Shown here one piece after another: positions 15,601 to 23,015 of a DNA stretch of 28,716 nt; positions within the stretch are counted from its first letter, which is position 1; every line of letters starts with the position of its first letter. The notes beneath the pieces were generated by a model. That model made no database searches. It was not told the DNA's origin and saw only the letters and a program-made list of their open reading frames with translations. Made by a program: the position numbers and the translations under genes. Source of the DNA: JANXLS01 sp038227045 (GTDB lineage: Bacteria; Planctomycetota; SZUA-567; H5-PLA8); NCBI GenBank assembly GCA_038227045.1, contig JBBRQD010000074.1, positions 1-28,716 on the forward strand, written 5' to 3'.

Positions 15601-16615
15601 CTTTGGGATTTTCAATCAGGATGGCAAAGCGCAGCCCGTCGCGCTTGGGCTTTATCCCGATTGGTCCGGCAAAGGAACGCCGCAGATTTATCGCACGCCG
15701 GTAGGTTCGGCGTCGTTCGCACATGCGGGAGCGGTCGCGGGAATCAAATTGGGGCATGCGGTCGATGCCGATGGAAAAGGATTCGTGCTCGCCGTCGCGA
15801 TTCCGCGCGCCGCCATTCCGGCCATGCGACAACCCTTTAATGGCGGGTTGCGCACACTTGTTGACTTCGAAGCCACGTTTGGCGGGCACAACAAATTCTG
15901 GTGGGCGAACAGCGACGGCTCCGCAAGCCGCGAGACGTTTGACGAACCGACCGAAGCCCGCCTATATCCCGGCGCGTGGGCGCAGGCGCAATTTCAAGGA
16001 CTGGACGATGGTGTGCTCGTGCGCAATTGGCTCATCGCGGGTCCATTCGGTGGGCCGGGCGCGGAAAAGTTCAAGGCGGATCTTAGCGGCACGCTGCCCG
16101 GCACCAATAAGGACATGAAACAGGCGGGTCGCGAACTCTGCGACGCGGCCGCATACGAGCCCGACAACGGCAAGGTTGATCTTCAAGCTGTGTTCAAAGG
16201 GACATCGATCACCGGTTATTGGCCGGACCCGCGCGAAGTCCGCTGGAAACCGGCGAGCGTTGCCGACCTCGACAAGCGCGTGATTCTGGGCACTTCGGCG
16301 CAGGTCTGGTACGGCGCGACATGGGTTCGCGTTCCCGCCGAAACGGAATTGGAATTCAGATTTCAAGGGCATTTGATGACGCATCTACGTTGGTCTTTGA
16401 ATGGACAACCGATTGCAATTGCCGACAAAGAATACATTGCGGAGAAGACCGGCAGCCGCACTGTCGCGGTAAAGAAACTCAAGTTGCGCGAGGGCTGGAA
16501 CCAAATTTCATTCCGCGGTTACTGCGTCGGATACCCGCATTTCCGAGCGGGCCTGGAATTGAACGGGCCTCCAGAAAAGTTGTGGACTCTGAGTCTGTCG
16601 GGAACGCCGCATTGA
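12698..16615 (+). CDS. Large exported beta-propeller protein with CBM9-like and C-terminal beta-sandwich domains
   Basis: A protein of 1305 aa if translated from GTG 12698. This start has GAGG upstream and gives a normal signal peptide (about 30 aa, ending ISAGALHA before ADTG). An ATG at 12656 would overlap the preceding gene by 8 bp and add 14 acidic/polar residues before the signal, without a ribosome site. After an FlgD-like Ig segment (about 35-120, with FAETWDGLDENFMPVPPGDY), an NHL/propeller-like region runs to about 840 (for example LARPQGIAI, EDMEIDSHGRFYLSDS). A calcium-loop motif DSNGNGRVDDDE sits near residue 570. A CBM9-like domain (about 880-1095, DGSMSGWESAEPV onward) and a final domain with WLIAGPFGGPG and WNQISFRG follow. 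It probably binds or processes polysaccharide outside the cytoplasm. No catalytic residues can be assigned. Confidence 0.75.
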   Translation: MTFLKSTHCAARASSIVIIFAAISAGALHAADTGVKVSYQLPLDGPLPKTYCVTLAIVDPKNPDWIVSTFVAAQPRAVTAENQGKFAETWDGLDENFMPVPPGDYGVKGIYMPAQKWRVDGEWHSVTPKFVGGASAWMPSPEQWDKPEPFGGDPTRQPLGDVAVGSNGVAVFGYVYLENGTNNPLIDLKKPLGYDQFIRAFNSGGAAGGSSVATDGESVWGFSTDGGKKFVYRADGKPFGDGKGANRNHVYLPAGWVTAMAAGKDAGGKTVLCVAQRGKIVEPHKGNYEESKTEFADAITIHDGADGKVLAELPLARPQGIAIRAGVLYALHADGAGMAVSFTPLNEAAQAKIWTRAFAVPETIHPEDMEIDSHGRFYLSDSKANKVFKLDGKGKILLTFGQLSEQKSGGYDPLSFMSPGKLATWTDDARNDHLIIVEKAGPNRASEWSAEGKLEREFLTLQTMCNDGYAFDPEHPEHLYIPGQQHWLTRFKVDYAHGTFVVDAVWPNVGNDPRAPNLDKPQLIRANGKMYLAAGRSYNVYRLDGDRWLLSAALLHENAGGKARFAFWHDSNGNGRVDDDEVAPAELPGHFMTYHGQNWLDDLSMLAINQGGQDVWRLAPIGFDAHGNPIFKEFTKLFSDPIFEARAAGKADAIHGGNELAVNFASDWMQGDGSLADGFYIQARGGKNFSANEGPQHKITRYVPDGKGGYQLKWRAGRTALARVTERGEMYGGMRVHKPVNGLLSVVDQSRCGILLYTESGLYVDTIFPDDRRGFTPKTAGVYPQPGEFFAGTIVPNKDNGKIYFAMGKYTPTIFEAEGWSLRDNPVRALDTVQRSVTISAAQIAQPPEIALTLRGGAGTAKFARFTPALGDAALDGSMSGWESAEPVLFQADKDQHVEVRCQYRPDELLLRWHARMAAPFVPKPLPPLERIFTHDQLADTLSFYIQGDVNAKPGGALEGRPGDARFVFGIFNQDGKAQPVALGLYPDWSGKGTPQIYRTPVGSASFAHAGAVAGIKLGHAVDADGKGFVLAVAIPRAAIPAMRQPFNGGLRTLVDFEATFGGHNKFWWANSDGSASRETFDEPTEARLYPGAWAQAQFQGLDDGVLVRNWLIAGPFGGPGAEKFKADLSGTLPGTNKDMKQAGRELCDAAAYEPDNGKVDLQAVFKGTSITGYWPDPREVRWKPASVADLDKRVILGTSAQVWYGATWVRVPAETELEFRFQGHLMTHLRWSLNGQPIAIADKEYIAEKTGSRTVAVKKLKLREGWNQISFRGYCVGYPHFRAGLELNGPPEKLWTLSLSGTPH

Positions 16616-16619
16616 GTTG

Positions 16620-17147
16620 CTATTTCTTTTCTTTTGGCGGCACAGGCTCGGTGACGTCCACCTCCGCTTTTCTCAATGCCGTAACCAGAGCGGCGCGGTT
16701 CGTTTTCACGGGATCGAACCAGGCCGTGGCATGGCCTTCTTTGAATGAAGCGGTCGCCTGATCGACTCCATCGACTTTCATCACGATGTTGTACACGGTG
16801 TTTGAGCACGCTTTGCAATCCATTCCCGCGATGGGAATGGTCGCGAACTGTTTTTTAATTTCGAATCCGGCCGTCTTCAAGCGCTTGTTCAATTCGGCGA
16901 AGGGTACTTTTGCCGGATCGCAAACCAGTGTCACGGCAGCGTCTTTATACGACACTTTTGCGACGCTGATTGCGGCATCGCCTTTGAACACATTGCGGAG
17001 ATCCTCTTCGCGCGTGTCGCAGAATAGGCCGCCGAGTTTGTATTCGATGGATTCCGTCGCGCTCGCCGGTGCGGCTGTTTTCGCATCTTCCGCCTGTGAA
17101 GTCAGCATTGCGGTGGCCAGCCAGAGCACCAATATGAATTGTTTCAT
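16620..17147 (-). CDS. Exported heavy-metal-associated (HMA) domain protein
   Basis: A protein of 175 aa with an N-terminal signal (MKQFILVLWLATAMLTSQA). The C-terminal half is a typical HMA fold with the metal-binding GMDCKAC (C111 and C114), as in copper chaperones and P-type ATPase N-domains. The N-terminal half (about 35-97) looks like a second, degenerate HMA repeat: GGLFCDTREEDLRNVF has one Cys (C43) where CxxC would be, followed by the same KVSYKDAAVTLVCDP and AELNKRLKTAGFEI elements. It probably binds Cu or another soft metal in the periplasm. It lies 19 bp after the c-type-heme DUF1592 protein and is the third gene of that operon. It is convergent with the propeller gene, with only 4 bp between stops. 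The ribosome site is weak (GAGAA). Confidence 0.82.
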   Translation of the reverse strand: MKQFILVLWLATAMLTSQAEDAKTAAPASATESIEYKLGGLFCDTREEDLRNVFKGDAAISVAKVSYKDAAVTLVCDPAKVPFAELNKRLKTAGFEIKKQFATIPIAGMDCKACSNTVYNIVMKVDGVDQATASFKEGHATAWFDPVKTNRAALVTALRKAEVDVTEPVPPKEKK

Positions 17148-17166
17148 TTCGTTGTTCTCGGCGAAA

Positions 17167-19797
17167 TTATTTGGATTGGAAAATCGGGCTGGACACCAGT
17201 TCGTGAATCAACGTTCGCACGCCGCCGCCCTTTTCCTGAACGGCTTTGACGATGCGCTCAAGTTCATCGCGGTCGGCGAACGTCGGCTCGCGTCCCGTGG
17301 AATAGACGACGAGTTGTTCCGTGAGATTCCGCAGCAGCACGGCGGGCTTGGACGCCAGCACATCTTTGAGGCCGCGAATTCCGTCGAACGCGCGTCCATC
17401 GGGAAGCTGCCCCTTCGAATCGACGGGCGGACCCCATTTGTAGCGGATGTTGATGTTCGGATCGATGCCTTTGCGATCGACGGGATCGCCGATTTCGGTC
17501 GAACGGTAGCGCTCGCGCCAGCCGCCGATGACGTCGAACGATTCCAGCGCGAACCCGGCGGGATCGAACTTCGCATGGCACGAGGCGCAAACCTTTTTGG
17601 ACCGATGCAAGTCGAGTTGTTCGCGAATCGTGTGCGCGCCGCGCACGTCCGGTTCGATCGCGGGCACGTCCGCCGGCGGCGGCGGAATCGGGTTGCCCAG
17701 AACCCGGCTGGTGATGAACGCGCCTCGGATCACGGGCGACGTCACGGTGCCGTTCGCGGTGATTTTGAGCAGCGCGGCTTGCGTCAGGAATCCGCCGCGG
17801 GGGCTGTCGGGCGGAAGTTCGACGCGGCGCATTGCGGTGCCGACGACGCCGGGAATCTTGTAATGCTCGGCGAGCTTCTGATTGAGCATGCAGAAATTGG
17901 AGCGGACCAATTGAACCGCGTCGAGGTTTTTATCGAGCAGTTCGCGGAATGTCGCCAGCGTTTCGTCGCGCATCGAATCCTGCAGGTACGGGTTGAACTC
18001 TGGATACAGTTTTCGATCGGGATCGGTCGAGGCGATTTTGTGGAGCGAGAGCCACTGGCCGAGAAAATCTTCAATGAATCGATCGGAGCGTTTGTCTTTC
18101 AGCAGGCGTTCCGTTTGGGCATTGAATTCTTTTCGGAGCGTCCCGGCGGCGGCTTTTTCAAGCAATTCCGCGTCGGGCGCGCTGTTCCATAAAAAATAGG
18201 AAAGGCGCGCGGCCAATGCGTTTTCGTCAAGCGGGCCGGCCTTTTCTACGCGATACAAAAAGTCCGGCGAACAGAGCGCGGCGCGGTACGTCCAGCGCAT
18301 CGCGGTTTCGAAGCATTCTCCGGCGTCGAGATGTTTCTTGACCTGATCCAAATACGTTTGCAGCACGGGATCATCGACCGGATGCCGGAACGCCCGGGTC
18401 AGAAACTGCGCCAAAAGCCGGCGCGCGTCATCGAGCGGCTTTTCGGAAATCACTGTCCATGTGCCCTGCCAGACATCGGCCTTGTTCACACTATGGCCGA
18501 TTTCCTGGCGCGGCGCGACACGTTGGGGCGGGCGAATCTTGGATTCTTTTTCAAGCTTTTGCAGAGGCAACTCGCCGAACAGGCGGCGATGGCTTTCGGG
18601 TGGCCAGACGTCATTAATCGGTCCTTCAATCTCGAGCCAGTCGCTCGCGATTCCTGGGCCTTCAAACGCCATCGCGTGGCCTTTGCGATTGTAATTGGTA
18701 ATCGGAACGAGCGACGCGGTATTGAAGCCGATGCACTCCTTATAGTTCAGCCACGTTTCGAATTCGTGAATCTTTGAGTCCATGGACGGCGCGTCAAAAT
18801 AATTCAGCACGCGGCTGCCTTCCGATGAACCGTGACCGTTTCCACGCAATTTGACCGCGGAAAGACGCGCGGCCCCGGTCTCTTTCGCGGGCAGCACTTC
18901 GCCTTTGTTCCAGAAGAAACTCCACAGTGACGCGCGAATGCGATAACGGCCTGGATAAACGACCGCGAATTTTGCGAACATGGGCTGAAACGATTCGTCG
19001 TCGTGGCGGAACATGCCGACAGTGCTGTCTTCGGAGAACACACCGGCCTTTTCGTGTTCGCCCTGGCCGATGTGCTTGTGGCTTCCCGACGGCAGAAAAT
19101 TGGGATCGGGCTTTTTGTCTTTGAGCAGTATTGCGTCGCCGTTCATCAAGATGTGATCGACGATGTACGTCCCGGCCATGGACAGACGCTTTTTATAGAC
19201 GCTGGGCGCTTGGGGTTGCACCGCGATGGCCATGTCGAGCGCTTCGTCGGCAGCCTCCGCGTACTTTGCGATTTGAACGTGCGACATGTCGAGCGCGTCG
19301 CTGTGCTTGTCAAAACCGTGAGTTGAGCCATCGGCGGGCAGAAGACTTTGCAGCGGAATGCCGGGAAGAGCCAGCAGATCGCGAACGGTGTTTTCGTATT
19401 CGGCGCGCGTCAGGCGCCGCAGCGTCGTGCGGCCTTGAGTTTTTTGGCGCGCAAGATCGGATTGGATCAACGAACCGCGAAGCCATGAAGTCAGTTTCTC
19501 GCTCTCGGCGGCGGGCGGGCGTTGCTCCTTCGGCGGCGGCATTTCACCCGCGCGAATGCGGTCGTGAATCTTCACCCACGTCGCGAACACTTGCGGATTC
19601 GCAAGATCCGATTTGAGCGACATGAGATCCAGGCCGCCTTCATTTGTGCCGGCGTCGTGACAGTCGCCGCAGTGTTTTTCGAAGAACGGTTTTGGAGCGT
19701 AGTCGGACGAAAACGTAGCGGTAGCACCGAATGCCGTGAGAAGTAAAAAAGATCGCAGCAACGATGGGCCGCGAAATGCGGGAAAATAAATGCTCAT
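17167..19797 (-). CDS. Planctomycete cytochrome-type DUF1592/DUF1588/DUF1585 protein
   Basis: A protein of 876 aa with an N-terminal signal/anchor (LLRSFLLLTAFGATATF). Domains in order: a c-type heme segment with CGDCH at C43-H47 and likely axial Met in EMPPP at M86; DUF1587 (about 125-190, RRLTRAEYENTVRDLL); an insert of about 250 residues likely to be a carbohydrate-binding-like sandwich; DUF1595 (about 455-515); DUF1592 (about 525-650); DUF1588 (about 670-770) holding a second CASCH at C737-H741; and DUF1585 (about 795-870). Two CxxCH motifs imply a periplasmic diheme protein. The family is typical of Planctomycetota and Verrucomicrobiota and is nearly always paired with DUF1552, as here. 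Function is unproven; a redox or dehydrogenase role on complex sugars has been suggested. It overlaps the DUF1552 gene by 4 bp (ATGA), indicating translational coupling. Confidence 0.93.
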   Translation of the reverse strand: MSIYFPAFRGPSLLRSFLLLTAFGATATFSSDYAPKPFFEKHCGDCHDAGTNEGGLDLMSLKSDLANPQVFATWVKIHDRIRAGEMPPPKEQRPPAAESEKLTSWLRGSLIQSDLARQKTQGRTTLRRLTRAEYENTVRDLLALPGIPLQSLLPADGSTHGFDKHSDALDMSHVQIAKYAEAADEALDMAIAVQPQAPSVYKKRLSMAGTYIVDHILMNGDAILLKDKKPDPNFLPSGSHKHIGQGEHEKAGVFSEDSTVGMFRHDDESFQPMFAKFAVVYPGRYRIRASLWSFFWNKGEVLPAKETGAARLSAVKLRGNGHGSSEGSRVLNYFDAPSMDSKIHEFETWLNYKECIGFNTASLVPITNYNRKGHAMAFEGPGIASDWLEIEGPINDVWPPESHRRLFGELPLQKLEKESKIRPPQRVAPRQEIGHSVNKADVWQGTWTVISEKPLDDARRLLAQFLTRAFRHPVDDPVLQTYLDQVKKHLDAGECFETAMRWTYRAALCSPDFLYRVEKAGPLDENALAARLSYFLWNSAPDAELLEKAAAGTLRKEFNAQTERLLKDKRSDRFIEDFLGQWLSLHKIASTDPDRKLYPEFNPYLQDSMRDETLATFRELLDKNLDAVQLVRSNFCMLNQKLAEHYKIPGVVGTAMRRVELPPDSPRGGFLTQAALLKITANGTVTSPVIRGAFITSRVLGNPIPPPPADVPAIEPDVRGAHTIREQLDLHRSKKVCASCHAKFDPAGFALESFDVIGGWRERYRSTEIGDPVDRKGIDPNINIRYKWGPPVDSKGQLPDGRAFDGIRGLKDVLASKPAVLLRNLTEQLVVYSTGREPTFADRDELERIVKAVQEKGGGVRTLIHELVSSPIFQSK

Positions 19798-21056
19798 GCC
19801 AACTCGAATCCCCGCATAGTCCCCGTCGCCGTTGAGAATTTATCCGTTTCGATTCCCATGCGTTGCAGCATCGATACGTAGAGATTCGCGAGGGGGTAAT
19901 TGTTGTCCTTGTCGAACGCGAGGTGCTTGCCGTGTTTGAATCCGCCTCCCGCGAGCAAGACCGGCAGATTTGTGTTGGAGTGTGAGTTCGCGCTGCCCAT
20001 GGCGCTTCCGTATAGGACCATGGTGCGGTCCAGCAGCGTCTGGCCGTCTTCCTTGGTTCCGCGCAGCGAGATCAGGAAATCTTTCAGGGCCGCGAGTTGG
20101 CGCTCTTCGACCGCGCGCAATTCCGCGAGTGTTTCAGGACGGTTGCCGTGATGGGTGATGTTGTGAATCACGGTGGTATCGATGTAGAATGTGATGAGAC
20201 GCGACGAATCGGTTTCCAGCGCCAGCTTCACCATATCGAACATCAAGCGCGATTTTTCGACGAACATTTTGGAGTCGTCGAGATCCTGCGGCGGCTCGGC
20301 GGTGACCTTTGGCTTGGGTTTGTGCTCCCATTCTTCAGAGCGCTGCATGCGCTTTTCGAGATCGCGGACGGAGGTGAAATATTGGTCGAGGCGCTCTCGG
20401 TCGTTGGTTGACAAATCGCGCTGCAAGCGGCGCGATTGATCCGCGACGAAGTCCAACATGCTGCGTCCCTGGCGAATGGATTCGACGCGCGCATCGACTT
20501 CGTCGGCTTTTCCTTGAGCGAAGAGTTTTTTGAAGAGTTTCGACGGACTTTTCTCCGCAGGGATCATGGCCCCGCTGCGCGTGAAGGAGAGCGAAAATCC
20601 TTCCTCGGCGCTCATTAATAGAGTCAGCGATGGGAAGCGCGTTTCGCTGCCGATGTGTTCGGCGGCATACTGATCGAGCGAGACCCAATTCTTGAATCCG
20701 CCACGCTCCGGGTGTGGCGTGCCGGTAAGGAAACACCGGTCAGCCTGATGCCCGCCGGTGACGCCGGGGTGGCTTGTTCCGGAAAAAATGGTCATTTCTT
20801 TTCGGAAGTCCGCGAGCTTCTCCAGATAAGGGCTGGGCTTGTAGTCGGCACCGGCGCCTTCCGGGAAAAAATAGTTGGGCAGGATTCCCATGTTGGTTTC
20901 AACGGCGACCATGCGCCGCGGCACTTTGGCGTCGCCGTCTTTGGCGAATGCCGGCCGCATGGCGTCGAGCAGAGGCAAGGCAAGCGCTGCACCGGCGCTG
21001 CGCAGAAACGTGCGGCGGGAAAGGGGATTGCGTTGGCCAACATTGACGGAATTCAT
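19794..21056 (-). CDS. DUF1552 protein with Tat signal
   Basis: A protein of 420 aa from ATG 21056 (GGAG 6 nt upstream). In-frame ATGs at 21068 and 21080 lack comparable sites. A twin-arginine signal SRRTFLR at residues 13-19 is followed by the hydrophobic AGAALALPLLDA and cleavage near AFA. Tat export means it folds, and may load a cofactor, in the cytoplasm. The DUF1552 body includes VETNMGILPNYFFPE, SGTSHPGVTGGHQADRCFLTG, a charged coiled region (about 200-260) and the C-terminal VLYGSAMGSANSHSNTNLPVLLAGGG, in the style of DUF1501/sulfatase-like alkaline-phosphatase-superfamily relatives. It is the first gene of the operon with the heme DUF1592 protein and the HMA protein. No enzyme activity is established for the family. 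Confidence 0.93.
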   Translation of the reverse strand: MNSVNVGQRNPLSRRTFLRSAGAALALPLLDAMRPAFAKDGDAKVPRRMVAVETNMGILPNYFFPEGAGADYKPSPYLEKLADFRKEMTIFSGTSHPGVTGGHQADRCFLTGTPHPERGGFKNWVSLDQYAAEHIGSETRFPSLTLLMSAEEGFSLSFTRSGAMIPAEKSPSKLFKKLFAQGKADEVDARVESIRQGRSMLDFVADQSRRLQRDLSTNDRERLDQYFTSVRDLEKRMQRSEEWEHKPKPKVTAEPPQDLDDSKMFVEKSRLMFDMVKLALETDSSRLITFYIDTTVIHNITHHGNRPETLAELRAVEERQLAALKDFLISLRGTKEDGQTLLDRTMVLYGSAMGSANSHSNTNLPVLLAGGGFKHGKHLAFDKDNNYPLANLYVSMLQRMGIETDKFSTATGTMRGFELA

Positions 21057-21219
21057 TTCGAGCTCCATTTGATTCGGCACTGAAAGCGACAGTTGATATA
21101 CCCCTGAATTGGCAGATCCAGCGCCGCTATTTTTGTAATAAAGTCAACCGTTTTGTCACATGATTTAACTCTCGAAAAGATGCAAAGGCTCATAGACGAG
21201 ACGGAGGGAAAGCCACAGG
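21057..21219. other. Intergenic region upstream of the DUF1552 operon
   Basis: 163 bp lie between the start of the DUF1552 gene and the stop of the next minus-strand gene. A minus-strand TTGACT occurs in it, but without a good -10 at 16-18 nt. No terminator hairpin for the upstream gene is evident, and I see no small gene. Confidence 0.4.
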
Positions 21220-22809
21220 TCAAGGCCCCAGTTTCGACGGCACAGCGTTGCTTAATCCGGGCGGCGGATCCGGCAATTTCAACCGAGGATCGGACAGATC
21301 GAGACGATACATTAATTGGTTGTATTCGTAATTCGGCACGGGCTGCGGATTGCCTGAAAACGTGTGGGTCAATGTGCCTTCGAAGTAAATCGTCTTGCCA
21401 CCGTCTTGCGTAAAGTAAGGATGCTGGAGTGGATTGTAGAAATCATTGTTTTCGTGCAGCTTCGCATGAGTAGCGACTTTTCTTGCGTCGATCCACGGGC
21501 CTTCCGGCGCGCTGGCTTCGGCATACCACACTTCACCCAGGTAACTATCGCCGGATTCTTGAACGCCGATCATGATCCATCGTTTCCGGTAATCGTTCCA
21601 ATATACCGTGGAGTAATGCAATAAAATTGGCTTGCCGCCGTCGGCATTTCTCAAACCGAAAGGTACTTCTTCGCGCTTGATTTTATTGGCGGAAATAAGC
21701 TCCTCAATTTCTTTCGGTTTCAGAACTGAAGTATTCGTTCTCCATTTCCAGACAAGTTTTTCATCTGCGCCGCGGTCAAGCTGCGGGTCTTTTTTGGTAT
21801 ATGTACTACCGTCTTTTAAACAGGTATATCCTTCGTAGGTAGATAGGTCAACAACGCTGTTCCAGCCGGATGGGACACGTATAGCGGGGTAGGGGACGGG
21901 AAAATATAAATACTCATGCCCGTCTGCATTGACACGGAACGGATGCCCCTTTGGCGCAAGCTTCGCATCGAGTGGTATCGTTTTAAGCTCTTCAAATTGG
22001 CTCAACGCGTCATTGTATACGATGAGCCCGCTTTCAAAAGGCTCAAGTCCCTTTACGCGGTTAAAATGGCCGAACAGTTTCTGCTCGCCTTTATCGTCTA
22101 AAACGGTCATGAGGCAGTCGATCCAGACGGGAAACGGGCCGGCGCGTTTAGGCGGGGCCATCGGTTTGACTAAACCGGTTTTGGTGTCAACAAAGTATGT
22201 AAGATCGATACCTGCCGACGGATCGAGTCCGCCGTTTGCCGGAAGATTGGATGTGGCGCCGGTAGTAAAGTAATTTCCAAGCGGATGCGACGGACGGCTG
22301 GTATCGCCCCAGAACCAAAACAGCTTGCCTTTGTAAATCGCGGTAAAAGCCGAATCCTGTCCCATGACTTTGCCGTTGAGCACACCGAACTCAATCGGCG
22401 GCTTCTTTCCCAGCAGCATGGTATCGCGGTAAATACCGCGCCCGGTGATCCGGTATAAACGTTCGGCGATGTTGACGCGCCGAAGTTTGATTTGAATTTT
22501 TCCACCGGGAGTCGGCTTGGCGACAAGCCCCTTGCTGCCGAACGATTCGTGCGGATACTCGTAGCCGGGGCTGGAGACGTCGAACCAGACGTTTTCTCCC
22601 ATCAGTCCCGGTTCGTTGAACGCGATGAAGCCGTTGCTGTCCGTGTAGTACCGCGACTTGTCCGTTGCTTGAAGCAGAACTAGCGGCACACCGCGGCCGG
22701 TTGCTTCGTCGATCACTTCAATGCAAAAATAATCGTCCGGTCCGGCGTGAAGAGTCTTCGCGCAGATCAACAGGATGAATGCAACGAGAACGTGAATTGT
22801 AGACTTCAA
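21220..22809 (-). CDS. Exported propeller-like protein with N-terminal carboxypeptidase-regulatory-like domain
   Basis: A protein of 529 aa starting with TTG at 22809, supported by AGGAGG 9 nt upstream and an immediate signal peptide (STIHVLVAFILLICAKTLHA). The N-terminal segment (about 25-110; GRGVPLVLLQATDKSRYYTDSNGFIAF) resembles a carboxypeptidase-regulatory/CNA-B type beta-sandwich. The rest (about 140-510) resembles a DUF4185 or glycosidase-like five-bladed propeller, with GQDSAFTAIYKGKLFWFWGDTS and later WNDYRKRWIMIGVQESG and YAEASAPEGPW strand repeats of the GH43/GH117 type. It may be a surface or periplasmic glycan-active protein, but I cannot assign catalytic residues with confidence. 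It is divergent from the SNF2 helicase gene. Confidence 0.7.
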   Translation of the reverse strand: MKSTIHVLVAFILLICAKTLHAGPDDYFCIEVIDEATGRGVPLVLLQATDKSRYYTDSNGFIAFNEPGLMGENVWFDVSSPGYEYPHESFGSKGLVAKPTPGGKIQIKLRRVNIAERLYRITGRGIYRDTMLLGKKPPIEFGVLNGKVMGQDSAFTAIYKGKLFWFWGDTSRPSHPLGNYFTTGATSNLPANGGLDPSAGIDLTYFVDTKTGLVKPMAPPKRAGPFPVWIDCLMTVLDDKGEQKLFGHFNRVKGLEPFESGLIVYNDALSQFEELKTIPLDAKLAPKGHPFRVNADGHEYLYFPVPYPAIRVPSGWNSVVDLSTYEGYTCLKDGSTYTKKDPQLDRGADEKLVWKWRTNTSVLKPKEIEELISANKIKREEVPFGLRNADGGKPILLHYSTVYWNDYRKRWIMIGVQESGDSYLGEVWYAEASAPEGPWIDARKVATHAKLHENNDFYNPLQHPYFTQDGGKTIYFEGTLTHTFSGNPQPVPNYEYNQLMYRLDLSDPRLKLPDPPPGLSNAVPSKLGP

Positions 22810-22818
22810 GTGAGGATG

Positions 22819-22824
22819 CCTCCT
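22819..22824 (-). promoter_or_regulatory. Strong Shine-Dalgarno deciding a TTG start
   Basis: Plus-strand CCTCCT gives AGGAGG on the minus strand, 9 nt before TTG 22809. No ATG or GTG with a comparable site precedes the signal peptide, so this site fixes the start of the propeller-like protein. Confidence 0.75.
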
Positions 22825-22834
22825 GTTTCAATCT

Positions 22835-22851
22835 CTCTCCCTCCGGGAGAG
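22835..22851. repeat. CTCTCCC/GGGAGAG palindrome
   Basis: CTCTCCC (22835-22841), loop TCC, GGGAGAG (22845-22851). A longer version of the same palindrome occurs at 28592-28611, so it belongs to a dispersed intergenic family. It sits in the divergent region before the SNF2 gene. Confidence 0.5.
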
Positions 22852-23015
22852 GGCAACTGCTCGCGCGTTTCAATTCGTTGGCTCGAAGTGGTATTTTGGG
22901 CGCGCTAGGCTATGTTATGCGCGGGCGGTTATGTCGCGAGTATTTTTTGCGCGTCATGGACGTGCTCAACGCTATGTTTGCAATGAGTGTATTGTTCTCG
23001 GCACGGAGAGTTCGA

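Noticed and set aside
14606..15889. A 427-codon minus-strand frame inside the propeller/CBM9 gene
   Set aside because: Antisense shadow. The sense strand encodes continuous CBM9-like and propeller sequence.
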